From: Actinacidiphila paucisporea
GTDB taxonomy: Bacteria > Actinomycetota > Actinomycetes > Streptomycetales > Streptomycetaceae
Reading direction: 5' to 3'
Assembly (NCBI RefSeq): GCF_900142575.1
Contig: NZ_FRBI01000007.1
Span: 186,001 to 250,000, forward strand
DNA length: 64,000 nucleotides
Part shown: in pieces, positions 18,175 to 29,906 of the stretch
How the letters are laid out: each line of letters starts with the position of its first letter
Numbering within the stretch: position 1 is the first letter of the stretch
Notes under the pieces: generated by a model
Seen by the model: the letters and a program-made list of their open reading frames with translations, nothing else
What the model was told of the DNA's origin: nothing
Database searches by the model: none
Made by a program: the position numbers and the translations under genes

Positions 18175-18244
18175 GGGCGGTTCGCGTTGCCCGCGGACGC
18201 AAGAGGGCGGCGCCCCCATACGCACACCCCGGGACGGAACCTGT

Positions 18245-21784
<3,540 letters not shown>

Positions 21785-21890
21785 CTCCCGCACCGTCCCT
21801 CTCCCTTCCGTTCCCTGTCCCCTTCTCCTTCGATCCCGCCCGTCGCCCCCGGCCGGCGACCGCCGCCCCGCCCGCGGTTACAGTGCGGGC

Positions 21891-22859
21891 GTGACGATCA
21901 CCGGTGCGGGGACGAACGTACGGCCGCTGGCACCCGGGCAGCGCGCCCGGCTGCTGGTCGGCGACATCGACGGCGGTGAGCCGCGGCTGGTGTACGAGAC
22001 CGCGGACAGCGCCCTGGAGGCGCCGAACTGGTCCCCCGACGGCCGCTGGCTGGTCGTCAACCAGGACGGTCTGCTGCTGCGGATCCCCGCCGGCAGCAGC
22101 CCCGCCGACGGCGTGCTGCCCGAGGTCATCGACACCGGCGGCATCACCGACGCCAACAACGACCACGTGCTCTCGCCGGACGGCGCCACCCTCTACCTGT
22201 CAGCCGGCGACGGGCACATCCACGCGGTGCCCTTCACCGGGGGCCCGGCCCGCCGGGTCACCAACGACCGCGGCCCCGGCCCCTTCCGGCACTTCCTGCA
22301 CGGCGTCTCACCGGACGGCCTGACCCTGTCCTACGTCGGCGTCGAACCCCACGGCGGCGACGAATGGGGCTACCGCAACATCTTCACCGTCCCTTCGGCA
22401 GGCGGCCCCGACACCCGGCTGACCGACACCCCGGCCCCCGCCGACGGCCCGGAGTTCACCCCGGACGGCGACTGGATCCTCTTCAACTCCGAGCACGGCG
22501 CCGCCACCCCGGGCCACGCCCAGCTCTTCCGCATGCGCCCCGACGGCTCGGAACTGACCCGGCTGACGTCCGACGAACGCGTCAACTGGTTCCCCCATCC
22601 CTCGCCCGACGGAGGGCACATCCTCTTCATCAGCTTCCCGCCGGGCACCGAGGGCCACCCCGCCGACCGCGACGTCGTCCTGCGCCTCATGGACTCCGCC
22701 GGCGGCGCCCCTCGCGACCTGCTCGCCTTCTTCGGCGGCCAGGGCAGTCTCAACGTCAACAGCTGGTCCCCCGACAGCCGCCACTTCGCCTACGTCGACT
22801 ACCCGGTCGGCCGCCCGCTCGACGGCGATCCGGCCGGCACCCGGTTCACCAGGCCCTAG
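21891..22859 (+). CDS. TolB-like WD40/beta-propeller protein
   Basis: 322 residues, no signal peptide. Repeated propeller signatures: PNWSPDGRWLVV near residue 44, VLSPDGATLYLS near 100, PEFTPDGDWILFNS near 187, PHPSPDGGHILFIS near 235 and NSWSPDSRHFAYVD near 291. These are the PD40 repeats of TolB and DPP-type propellers, here without a peptidase domain. GTG start with -10 TACAGT six bases before it, so the mRNA is likely leaderless. The stop overlaps the stop of the convergent DUF2079 gene by three bases. Likely a binding or scaffold protein; partner unknown. Confidence 0.85.
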   Translation: MTITGAGTNVRPLAPGQRARLLVGDIDGGEPRLVYETADSALEAPNWSPDGRWLVVNQDGLLLRIPAGSSPADGVLPEVIDTGGITDANNDHVLSPDGATLYLSAGDGHIHAVPFTGGPARRVTNDRGPGPFRHFLHGVSPDGLTLSYVGVEPHGGDEWGYRNIFTVPSAGGPDTRLTDTPAPADGPEFTPDGDWILFNSEHGAATPGHAQLFRMRPDGSELTRLTSDERVNWFPHPSPDGGHILFISFPPGTEGHPADRDVVLRLMDSAGGAPRDLLAFFGGQGSLNVNSWSPDSRHFAYVDYPVGRPLDGDPAGTRFTRP

Positions 22860-24463
22860 CTGCGGCGCAGGATCACATAGCCGTCCTGGTTGGCTATCTC
22901 GGTGTAGGTCGCGCCGGGGTGCAGCGACGTGCCGTACGACACCGGGTCCGGCACCCACCCGCTGGAGTTGTCCAGCGCGATGTACTGCGGCACCACTCCG
23001 TTCGCGCCGCCGACCCAGTAGACGGTGGTGCGGTGCACCAGCCGGCTGATCGGCCCGACGTTCGCCTCCACGGTGGCGCCGTCGGGTATCAGGTCGAGCA
23101 GCTTCTCCACCGCCTTGGTGCGCGCGTCGACCTTGTAGGTGTCGGTGTGGCCGAGTGAGGCCAGGGGCAGCGACAAGGTCAGCGCCATGGCGGCGCCGAC
23201 CGCCGCGGCCGGCACCCCCGACGCGTACGACCGCAGCCACGGCCGCGGGCTCCGCCGGGACCGGTCCGCCGCGTCCACCAGGGCCAGGAAGATCACCGGC
23301 ATCAGCACCGCGCTGTAGTGCCAGGCCGTGCCCCAGTTCTCCGGGTAGTGGGACAGGAACCGCCACCCGACGGTCGGCAGCGCCGCCACGATCAGCGGTG
23401 ACCGCAGCGCCAGCAGCCCGCTGGTCGGCAGCAGAATCCACAGCAGGGTCCGCAGCGCGGTGCCGAACGGGATGCGCCCGGTCATCGTGCCGTCGCCGTT
23501 GATGTGGTTGAACGCGTCGTAGCCGGGGCCGTGGAAGGCGGGGATCAGCACCCCGATGGCCAGCGCGGACGCCGCCACTCCGAAGCCCATCAGCCCGATC
23601 GCCCATGGCCCGTACCGCTGTGCGTCGCTCAGCGGCGCCTCCACCTGGTCACCTCCTTCCGGCGTGCTGCCCTGCTCCGTCCCGTCCGGTCCGACCCCGT
23701 CGCCCGGGGATCCGCCGGCCGCCCTCCGCTCGTCCGCCGCGGCCGCCTGCGCCGGGACGGACGCACCCGGCTCCGCCGCCTCGCGGGTGCGCCACCAGAC
23801 GATCGCGCCGATCGTCGCGGCCGTGACGCCCATGTCCTCCTTGACCAGCACCAACGGCAGTGCCCACCACATCGCCGCCGCCCAGCGCTTGCGGACCAGC
23901 GCCTCCAGCGAGAAGGCCAGCAGCGGCATGGCGAAGGCGATCTCGTGGAAGTCGAAGTCGACCGCCCGCTGCACCCCCCACGACAAGCCGTACGCCGCGC
24001 CCACGGCCAGCCCGCGCCCCCGCCCCAGCAGCAGCGCGGCGCCCCGGGTGACCGGGACCACCGACAGCGCGAAGAGCAGCGCCTGGGCGACCAGCAGCGT
24101 CGCCGGGCTCGGGAAGACCCGGTAGAAGGGGGCTATCAGGGCGGTGACCGGGCTGAAGTGGTCGCCGAGCGCGTTGAAGCCCGGGCCCTTCAGCTGGGTG
24201 GTCGGCGCCTGCAGATGGGCGTACCCCTTCACGGCCTGCTCGAAGATGCCCAGGTCCCAGGACATCGTCAGCATCCGGCGGTACCGGACCAGCGACAGCA
24301 GGACGTACGCGCCGAAGAAGACGGCACCCAGCAGATACGGGTCGAGCCGCGCCCCCGCGATCCGCAGTCGCAGCCCCGCAAGGCCGGTGGAGCCTGGCAA
24401 GGCGGCGCGCGGCGCGGCCTCGCCACCCTTCGTCTGCGGTATGACGGCCTCGGCCCTGTCCAT
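22856..24463 (-). CDS. DUF2079 polytopic membrane protein, copy 1
   Basis: 535 residues with about ten hydrophobic segments between residues 35 and 400 and a C-terminal soluble part of about 130 residues. Recognisable DUF2079 stretches: MSWDLGIFEQAVKGYAHL near 60, FNALGDHFSPVTALIAPFYR near 88, AVDFDFHEIAF near 152 and LVLVKEDMGVTAA near 185. The family has a glycosyltransferase-C-like membrane layout and may be a lipid-linked sugar transferase, but no activity is established. A second copy lies at 29907-31421 in the same orientation. ATG start with GGGAGGACG. A hydrophilic Ala/Gly-rich loop of about 60 residues near residue 240 is an insertion not present in copy 2. Confidence 0.82.
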   Translation of the reverse strand: MDRAEAVIPQTKGGEAAPRAALPGSTGLAGLRLRIAGARLDPYLLGAVFFGAYVLLSLVRYRRMLTMSWDLGIFEQAVKGYAHLQAPTTQLKGPGFNALGDHFSPVTALIAPFYRVFPSPATLLVAQALLFALSVVPVTRGAALLLGRGRGLAVGAAYGLSWGVQRAVDFDFHEIAFAMPLLAFSLEALVRKRWAAAMWWALPLVLVKEDMGVTAATIGAIVWWRTREAAEPGASVPAQAAAADERRAAGGSPGDGVGPDGTEQGSTPEGGDQVEAPLSDAQRYGPWAIGLMGFGVAASALAIGVLIPAFHGPGYDAFNHINGDGTMTGRIPFGTALRTLLWILLPTSGLLALRSPLIVAALPTVGWRFLSHYPENWGTAWHYSAVLMPVIFLALVDAADRSRRSPRPWLRSYASGVPAAAVGAAMALTLSLPLASLGHTDTYKVDARTKAVEKLLDLIPDGATVEANVGPISRLVHRTTVYWVGGANGVVPQYIALDNSSGWVPDPVSYGTSLHPGATYTEIANQDGYVILRRS

Positions 24464-24692
24464 CGTCGTCCTCCCGAGGAAGCGGGGTCGGGGTCTGCGG
24501 GAAAAGATACGGGACGACACTGTCCGCGCGGGACCCATGGGACGGACGAGCCTGCCCGCCTTGGTCCGGCACCCCTCCCGCGGGCGCGGCCTCCGTCCCC
24601 GCCGGTCCGCCGTCCCGCCGTGCCCGCCCGCCCGCCGGTCCGGGCGGCTCGGGGGGCGGCGGGGGCTCCGGCGGCGGGGCGCGGCCTTACGC

Positions 24693-25376
24693 TCAGCCGG
24701 TCTTCGTCCAGGTGCCGCAGTCGGCCGTCTTGAAGTAGGCGTCCTTGGCGGTGATGGTGACCACGGCCTGGCCGGTGACGTTGTCGTTCGCCTTGATGGA
24801 GTCCACGTCGTGCAGCGCGTCCTTGTTGCGCTCCCAGTAGCAGGTCTCGCCACCCTTGGCCTTGTAGGTGCCGGCGGCTATGTCCGTGCCCACCTTGTAC
24901 ATGCCGTCGCCCATCGACGTCTTCGGCGCGCTGGGCTTGGCCGCCCCCGCGGGATACCAGTCCTTGCAGTCCGTCGAGGTGAAGACCTTGTCGGTCGGCT
25001 TGATCGTCACGTAGCTGCTGCCGGCGACCGTGTCGTTGGCCAGGATGGAATCGGTGTCGTTCTTGGCGTCCTTGGCCCGCTCCCAGTAGCACATGCCGTC
25101 GTCGTTCCCGCTCGTCCGGTAGGTGCCGGGCTGGATGTCGGTGCCGACCTGGAACGTGCCGTTGCCTTTGAAGGCGGGCTTGGCCGCCGGCTTGCCCTCT
25201 TTCTTTTTCGCGGGCGCGGACGCGGGGGCGGACGAGGCGGTGGTGGTCGCCTTGTCGCCGGCCGAGCCGGTCGAGGACGCCGAGTCGTCCGCGGGACTGC
25301 AGGCCGCCGTGCCGATCGCGAGGACGGCGGCGACCGCGCCCGCGGCGGCGATCCGGGTGAGAGACAGCTTGGACAT
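24693..25376 (-). CDS. Lipoprotein with two tandem copies of a Cys-containing domain
   Basis: 227 residues. Lipobox GTAAC with Cys near residue 26, then a Ser/Lys-rich linker to about 80. Two repeats of about 65 residues follow: the first starts GTFQVGTDIQPGTYRTSG, the second GMYKVGTDIAAGTYKAKG. Each has CYWER, a DSI-ANDxV segment and a terminal Cys (DCKDW, DCGTW), so each probably holds one disulfide. The ATG has AGGGGGG upstream. Surface protein of unknown role. Divergent from the methyltransferase gene with several inverted repeats between them. Confidence 0.85.
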   Translation of the reverse strand: MSKLSLTRIAAAGAVAAVLAIGTAACSPADDSASSTGSAGDKATTTASSAPASAPAKKKEGKPAAKPAFKGNGTFQVGTDIQPGTYRTSGNDDGMCYWERAKDAKNDTDSILANDTVAGSSYVTIKPTDKVFTSTDCKDWYPAGAAKPSAPKTSMGDGMYKVGTDIAAGTYKAKGGETCYWERNKDALHDVDSIKANDNVTGQAVVTITAKDAYFKTADCGTWTKTG

Positions 25377-25415
25377 GGGAATTCCCCCCTGTGGTCGGCG
25401 GGCCCCGATGGCCCC

Positions 25416-25437
25416 GTGAACCGTTGTCACTATGACA
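25416..25437. promoter_or_regulatory. Overlapping inverted repeats in the lipoprotein/methyltransferase divergent promoter
   Basis: TGTCA-CTA-TGACA (25425-25437) is a perfect 5-base inverted repeat, and GTGA-N7-TCAC (25416-25430) overlaps it. Further GTGAAC and GTTCAC half-sites occur at about 25447 and 25488. Together they suggest a regulator binding between the two divergent genes; the methyltransferase protein itself has an N-terminal HTH that could autoregulate. Confidence 0.35.
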
Positions 25438-25576
25438 GCATTCCCTTGTGAACCGAGTCAACACTATTTCTCAAATGAGTGATGTTCACGCCGTGAAGGG
25501 GTCCGTCCACGGGCCCTGGGTATGCTCGCCAACACGCGTACAGAGATCGCGGACGAACCGGAGGAAGGAGAGGACC

Positions 25577-27634
25577 GTGCCCGAGCATGCGAGTGAGGTG
25601 ACAGCGGCGGGGATCGCCAGGCTGGCAGGCGTCGGAAGGGCCGCCGTCAGCAACTGGCGCCGGCGCCACGACGACTTTCCCCGGCCGGTCGGCGGGACGG
25701 ACACCAGTCCCACCTACGAGCTGCCCGCCGTCGAGCGCTGGCTCCGCGAGCAGGGCAAGCTCCCCTTTGTGCCGCTGCACGAGCGGCTCTGGCAGCGGGC
25801 CGACAGCCATCCCGAGGGGGTGCCCGCCGCCTTGCGCATCGCGGGATCCCTGCTGATGATCATGCAGGGCGACCCCGCGATCTCCGTCAGCTACAGCGCC
25901 GCGACCGACGACGAGCTCGCCGCCAGGCTGCCGGCCGAGATGGAGACGGCGCTGGCGGCACGATTCGGCCCCGAGCACCCGGTGCGGCTGCCGGACAGCC
26001 TCGACGACGCCGTGCCGCTGCTGCGCACGACCGCGAAATTCGCGGAGGACACCGGCCCGGCCCAGACCTACGAGTTCCTGTTCGGCCGCTACCTGGACGC
26101 GAACCCGCGACACTTCACCCTCACTCCGCAAGGCCCTGCCGAACTGATGGCCGCGCTCGCCGGCGAAGGCCCTGGCCGGGTGCTCGACCCCGCCTGCGGC
26201 AGCGGGGCCCTGCTGCGCGCCGCCTCTCCCACCGAGTCCGTGCACGCGCAGGAGATCGACTCCGAGCTCGCCTCGCTCACCGCGCTGCGGCTGGCGATGG
26301 CCACCGACCCGGCCGTCCGCGTCCGGGTCGGATCAGGGGACAGCCTGCGGGACGACGCCTTCCGCGAGCTGGTCGTCGACACCGTGCTCTGCCATCCCCC
26401 GTTCAACGATCGGAACTGGGGGCACGACGAGCTGGGTTACGACCCGCGCTGGGAGTACGGATTCCCGGCCCGCACCGAATCGGAGCTGGCCTGGCTCCAG
26501 CATTCGCTGGCCCACGTGCGGGACGGCGGCACCGTGGTGATGCTCATGCCGCCCGCCGCCGCGTCCCGCCGCTCCGGCCGCCGGGTCCGTGCCGACCTGC
26601 TGCGCCGCGGTGCGCTGCGCGCGGTCGTGGCGCTGCCCGCGGGAGCGGCGCCGCCGCACGGACTCCCGCTCCATCTGTGGGTGCTGCGCAAACCGGACCC
26701 CGAGCAGCGGCCCCCGGGAGAGCTGCTGGTGTTCGACACGGCCGGGATACCGGGACACGGTGCGGAGAAAGCGCCCTGGTACGCCGTCAGCGCCGCGGTC
26801 CTCGACGCCTGGACTGCCTTCGACCGGCACGGGTCGGTTCCCGACCGCCCCGGGGTCAACCGCACGCTGCCCGTCATCGAACTGCTCGACGACGACGTGG
26901 ACGTGACGCCCGCACGGCATCTGCCGCCGCCCACCGCGGAAGGCGGCGCGGCCGCGCTGGAATCCGTGCGGGACCGGCTGGCGATGACCCTGCGGCGCAC
27001 GGCGGAGATAGCCCCCGCCCCTCCGGCGGCCGGCGAGCCCGCCCGCTGGCCGACCACCACCGTCGGCGAACTGGCCAGGGCCGGCGCCCTGCTGATGCGG
27101 GCCGGCGGCGGCGGCACCGCCGGCGCGGACGGCTCCGCCGCCGCCCACGCCGTGCTGACCGAGCACGACGTGGTCGCCGGCAGCGGTCCGACCGGCCTGC
27201 TCCCGCCGAGCCGGCCGGACGGCTCCGCCGAGGAGCCGGTGCTCGTCGAGGAGGGCGACGTGGTGGTGCCGATCCTCGGCGGCGGCGCGGTGGCCAGAGT
27301 GGTGGAGGGTGCCTCGGCCGGCGCGGCGCTGGGCCGCAACGTGTACGTGCTGCGCCCGGACGCCGCTGCCCTCGACCCGTGGTTCCTCGCCGGATTCCTG
27401 CGCGGCACCGCCAACAACCGCCAGGCCAGCAGCTTCGCCTCGACCTCCACCCGGCTCGACGTGCGCCGCCTCCAGGTGCCACGGCTGCCACTGGCCGACC
27501 AGCGGCGGTACGGCGAGCGCTTCCGGACCCTGGCGGCCTTCGAGGAGACGCTGCGTCAGGCGACCCAGCTCGGCGACCAGCTCGTCCAGGGCCTCTACGA
27601 CGGGCTGACCGACGGGACGGTGCGGCCCGGATAG
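25577..27634 (+). CDS. Single-chain HTH - N6-adenine DNA methyltransferase - specificity-like protein
   Basis: 685 residues. Residues 1-60 form a helix-turn-helix of excisionase/MerR-like type (GIARLAGVGRAAVSNWRRR). A SAM-binding motif VLDPACGSGALL is at about 201, and the catalytic motif reads CHPPF at about 272-276 (Asn of NPPY replaced by His). Residues about 480-685 look like a type I HsdS target-recognition half with its helical spacer (EEGDVVVPILGGG, LDVRRLQVPRLPLADQRRYGERF). This resembles type I M+S in one chain, but no restriction subunit gene is nearby. GTG start with GGAAGGAGAGG. Could be an orphan epigenetic methyltransferase or, given the His replacement, a DNA-binding protein. 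A DnaA-box-like TTGTCCACA starts right after the stop. Confidence 0.78.
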   Translation: MPEHASEVTAAGIARLAGVGRAAVSNWRRRHDDFPRPVGGTDTSPTYELPAVERWLREQGKLPFVPLHERLWQRADSHPEGVPAALRIAGSLLMIMQGDPAISVSYSAATDDELAARLPAEMETALAARFGPEHPVRLPDSLDDAVPLLRTTAKFAEDTGPAQTYEFLFGRYLDANPRHFTLTPQGPAELMAALAGEGPGRVLDPACGSGALLRAASPTESVHAQEIDSELASLTALRLAMATDPAVRVRVGSGDSLRDDAFRELVVDTVLCHPPFNDRNWGHDELGYDPRWEYGFPARTESELAWLQHSLAHVRDGGTVVMLMPPAAASRRSGRRVRADLLRRGALRAVVALPAGAAPPHGLPLHLWVLRKPDPEQRPPGELLVFDTAGIPGHGAEKAPWYAVSAAVLDAWTAFDRHGSVPDRPGVNRTLPVIELLDDDVDVTPARHLPPPTAEGGAAALESVRDRLAMTLRRTAEIAPAPPAAGEPARWPTTTVGELARAGALLMRAGGGGTAGADGSAAAHAVLTEHDVVAGSGPTGLLPPSRPDGSAEEPVLVEEGDVVVPILGGGAVARVVEGASAGAALGRNVYVLRPDAAALDPWFLAGFLRGTANNRQASSFASTSTRLDVRRLQVPRLPLADQRRYGERFRTLAAFEETLRQATQLGDQLVQGLYDGLTDGTVRPG

Positions 27635-27727
27635 TTGTCCACAGGCCGTCGAAGAACCGGCGCCGCCTGTCTGTTGTGGCCGATACGCTCTCGACTAGTC
27701 ACCCGCTTCGACGACCAGGAGCACCAG

Positions 27728-28333
27728 ATGTACGGCCCCGGCATCGCCCCGCCGCAGCCCCGCCCCGCCGGTCAGGCGGCGGCGATCTGGCTGCGCGTGC
27801 TCTTCACCGCACTGCCGGTGCTGTCGATCGGCTTCCTCGCCTGGGGCTCGCTGCTGAGGCTGGCCCTCGTGCGGCGGCACCCGCTGGACTGGGCGCTGAT
27901 GGTGTTCGACATCGTCGCGATCATCGTCGGCTACCTCCTGATCGGGTTGGCCCACGACAACACCGACAGCTGGCAGTCCAACGTGGGCACGCTCACCGTG
28001 CTGGTGTGCATGTTCGGCACCCCCGCCTACTTCCTCGTCATGGACATCAGGCGCGGGAACACCCGGCCGGCCGGCTACGGGGCGCCCACCGGCTATCCGC
28101 CGAATCCGTATGCGAGCGGGTACGGCCCGATGCCCGGACCGGTGCACACGGGCCCGGTGCACGGTGGCATACCCGAGTCCACGCAGATGCCCAGCCGGAC
28201 CGGGATGCCGAACCGGACGCCGATGCCCCCGCAGAGTCCGGCGCCCGCCCAGCCGCCGGCGCCGCGGATCAACCAGGTGCGGGCCGAGCTGGACGAGTTG
28301 AGCGACTATCTGCGCAAGGAGGAGGGCCGGTGA
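27728..28333 (+). CDS. Small membrane protein coupled to Ser/Thr kinase
   Basis: 201 residues. Four hydrophobic segments lie at about residues 18-36, 39-52, 56-74 and 85-102; the C-terminal half is cytosolic, Pro/Met/Gly-rich (MPNRTPMPPQSPAP) and ends in a charged helix (VRAELDELSDYLRKEEGR). The ATG has AGGAG upstream. Its stop overlaps the kinase start (GTGA), so the two are co-translated, suggesting that it anchors, senses for, or is phosphorylated by the kinase. Family not recognised. Confidence 0.75.
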   Translation: MYGPGIAPPQPRPAGQAAAIWLRVLFTALPVLSIGFLAWGSLLRLALVRRHPLDWALMVFDIVAIIVGYLLIGLAHDNTDSWQSNVGTLTVLVCMFGTPAYFLVMDIRRGNTRPAGYGAPTGYPPNPYASGYGPMPGPVHTGPVHGGIPESTQMPSRTGMPNRTPMPPQSPAPAQPPAPRINQVRAELDELSDYLRKEEGR

Positions 28334-29868
28334 TCGGTCGGCTCATCGCCGGCCGGTACGAACTGGCCACCGTCATCGGGCAGGGCGGTATGGGCCAGGT
28401 GTGGACCGCCTACGACCGGCGGCTGGACCGTCGGGTGGCGGTGAAGCTGCTGCGGCCCGACAAGGTCGCCGGCGGGGCGGACGCGGGCGAGCTGCGCCGG
28501 CGGTTCGACCGGGAGTGCCGGGTCACCGCCCAGGTCGACCACCCGGGTCTGGTGACGGTCCATGACGCGGGGGCGGACGGCGACGAGCTGTATCTGGTGA
28601 TGCAGTACGTGGAGGGCGCCGACCTCGGCGACCATCTCGCCGAGCACGAGCCCTATCCGTGGCCGTGGGCCGTGGGGGTGGCGGCGCAGCTGTGCGCCGT
28701 GCTGTCGGCGGTCCACGCGGTGCCGATAGTCCACCGCGACCTCAAGCCGCGCAATGTGATGGTCCGGCCGGACGGCACCCTCACCGTGCTCGACCTGGGT
28801 GTGGCGTCGGTGATGGACACCGACACGACCCGGCTGACGCACACCGGTTCGCCGATCGGCAGCCCGGCGTACATGGCGCCGGAGCAGGCGATGGGCGGCG
28901 CGGTCGGGCCGCGCACCGACCTGTACGCGCTCGGCGTGCTGCTGCACGAACTGCTGAGCGGCAACGTCCCGTTCGCGGGCACCACGGCGCTCGGGGTGCT
29001 GCACCGGCATCTGTACGAGGCGCCCGTGCCGCTGCGCCAGCTGCGTCCCGAAGTGCCGGATCCGCTGGAGTCGCTGGTGCTGCGGCTGCTGGCCAAGGAC
29101 CCGCAGCACCGGCCCGCCGGCGCTCAGGACGTCTACCGCGAACTGGCCGCGCTGCTGCCGCCGCCTGGGTCCGCGCACCGGGCACCGGGCCCGCTCGACC
29201 CGACGCGGCCCTTCCTGCGGCCCCAGGCGCCCTGGCCGGACCATGTCGCGGCGCCGGCTGCCGCCGTGCCCGCGCCGCCGCCCCCGCAGCCGGCTCACGC
29301 GCCGAAGGGCGCCGACCTGGCCACGGCCGTCGACGAGGTGAAGCGGCTGCTGGACGCGGGCCGGATCACCCAGGCCGTCGACCTGCTCGGCGGCATCATC
29401 CCGGCCGCCGCGGAGAAGCACGGCGAGCACTCGCCGGTCCTGCGCGCCCTGCGCAAGCAGTATGCGGCGACGCTGATGGAGGACGGGCAGTACCGCAGGG
29501 CGCTGCCCGAACTGCGGCGGCTGTCGGACGAGTTCGCCTCGCAGTACGGGGGCGCCGACCGCCAGGCGCTGCAGTTCCGCTACGAGGCGGCGCAGTGCCT
29601 GGAGCACCTCGGCGACCCCAGGGCCGCGCTGGCCGAATACCGGGTGCTGCTCCCGTACTTCGAGCAGTACGCCGGCACCAGCCCCGGCACACCGCTGGAC
29701 ATCCGCCGCAGGACCGCCCACCTGCTGCTGTCCGTCGGCGACCGGGCCGCCGCGCGCGACGTCCTCACCCGGCTCCTCTACGACGCGGGCCGTGTGCACG
29801 GCCCGCACCACCCCTTCCCCGCCGAGATCCGCAGGACGCTGGCCTGGCTCGGCCAGGTCCAGGGCTAG
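28330..29868 (+). CDS. Soluble Ser/Thr protein kinase with helical-repeat (TPR-like) C-terminus
   Basis: 512 residues. Hanks-type kinase about 1-275: IGQGGMGQVW near 18, VAVKLL near 37, HRDLKPRN near 134, and SPAYMAPEQ near 178. The metal-binding DFG is DLG here (VLDLGVAS), a substitution seen in a number of active bacterial kinases. A Pro/Ala linker follows, then about 325-512 of helical repeats resembling tetratricopeptide repeats (ALRKQYAATLMEDGQYRRAL, ALQFRYEAAQCLEHLGDPRAAL). Most actinobacterial PknB-like kinases have a membrane helix and extracellular sensor; this one has neither. The coupled upstream membrane protein may supply the anchor. Confidence 0.88.
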   Translation: MIGRLIAGRYELATVIGQGGMGQVWTAYDRRLDRRVAVKLLRPDKVAGGADAGELRRRFDRECRVTAQVDHPGLVTVHDAGADGDELYLVMQYVEGADLGDHLAEHEPYPWPWAVGVAAQLCAVLSAVHAVPIVHRDLKPRNVMVRPDGTLTVLDLGVASVMDTDTTRLTHTGSPIGSPAYMAPEQAMGGAVGPRTDLYALGVLLHELLSGNVPFAGTTALGVLHRHLYEAPVPLRQLRPEVPDPLESLVLRLLAKDPQHRPAGAQDVYRELAALLPPPGSAHRAPGPLDPTRPFLRPQAPWPDHVAAPAAAVPAPPPPQPAHAPKGADLATAVDEVKRLLDAGRITQAVDLLGGIIPAAAEKHGEHSPVLRALRKQYAATLMEDGQYRRALPELRRLSDEFASQYGGADRQALQFRYEAAQCLEHLGDPRAALAEYRVLLPYFEQYAGTSPGTPLDIRRRTAHLLLSVGDRAAARDVLTRLLYDAGRVHGPHHPFPAEIRRTLAWLGQVQG

Positions 29869-29906
29869 GACCAGGGCCGGCTCCCGGGCGCGGGCAGGGC
29901 TCCAGG

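Noticed and set aside
25577-27634. Complete type I restriction-modification system
   Set aside because: Only modification and specificity parts are present; no HsdR-like helicase-nuclease was found within the window.
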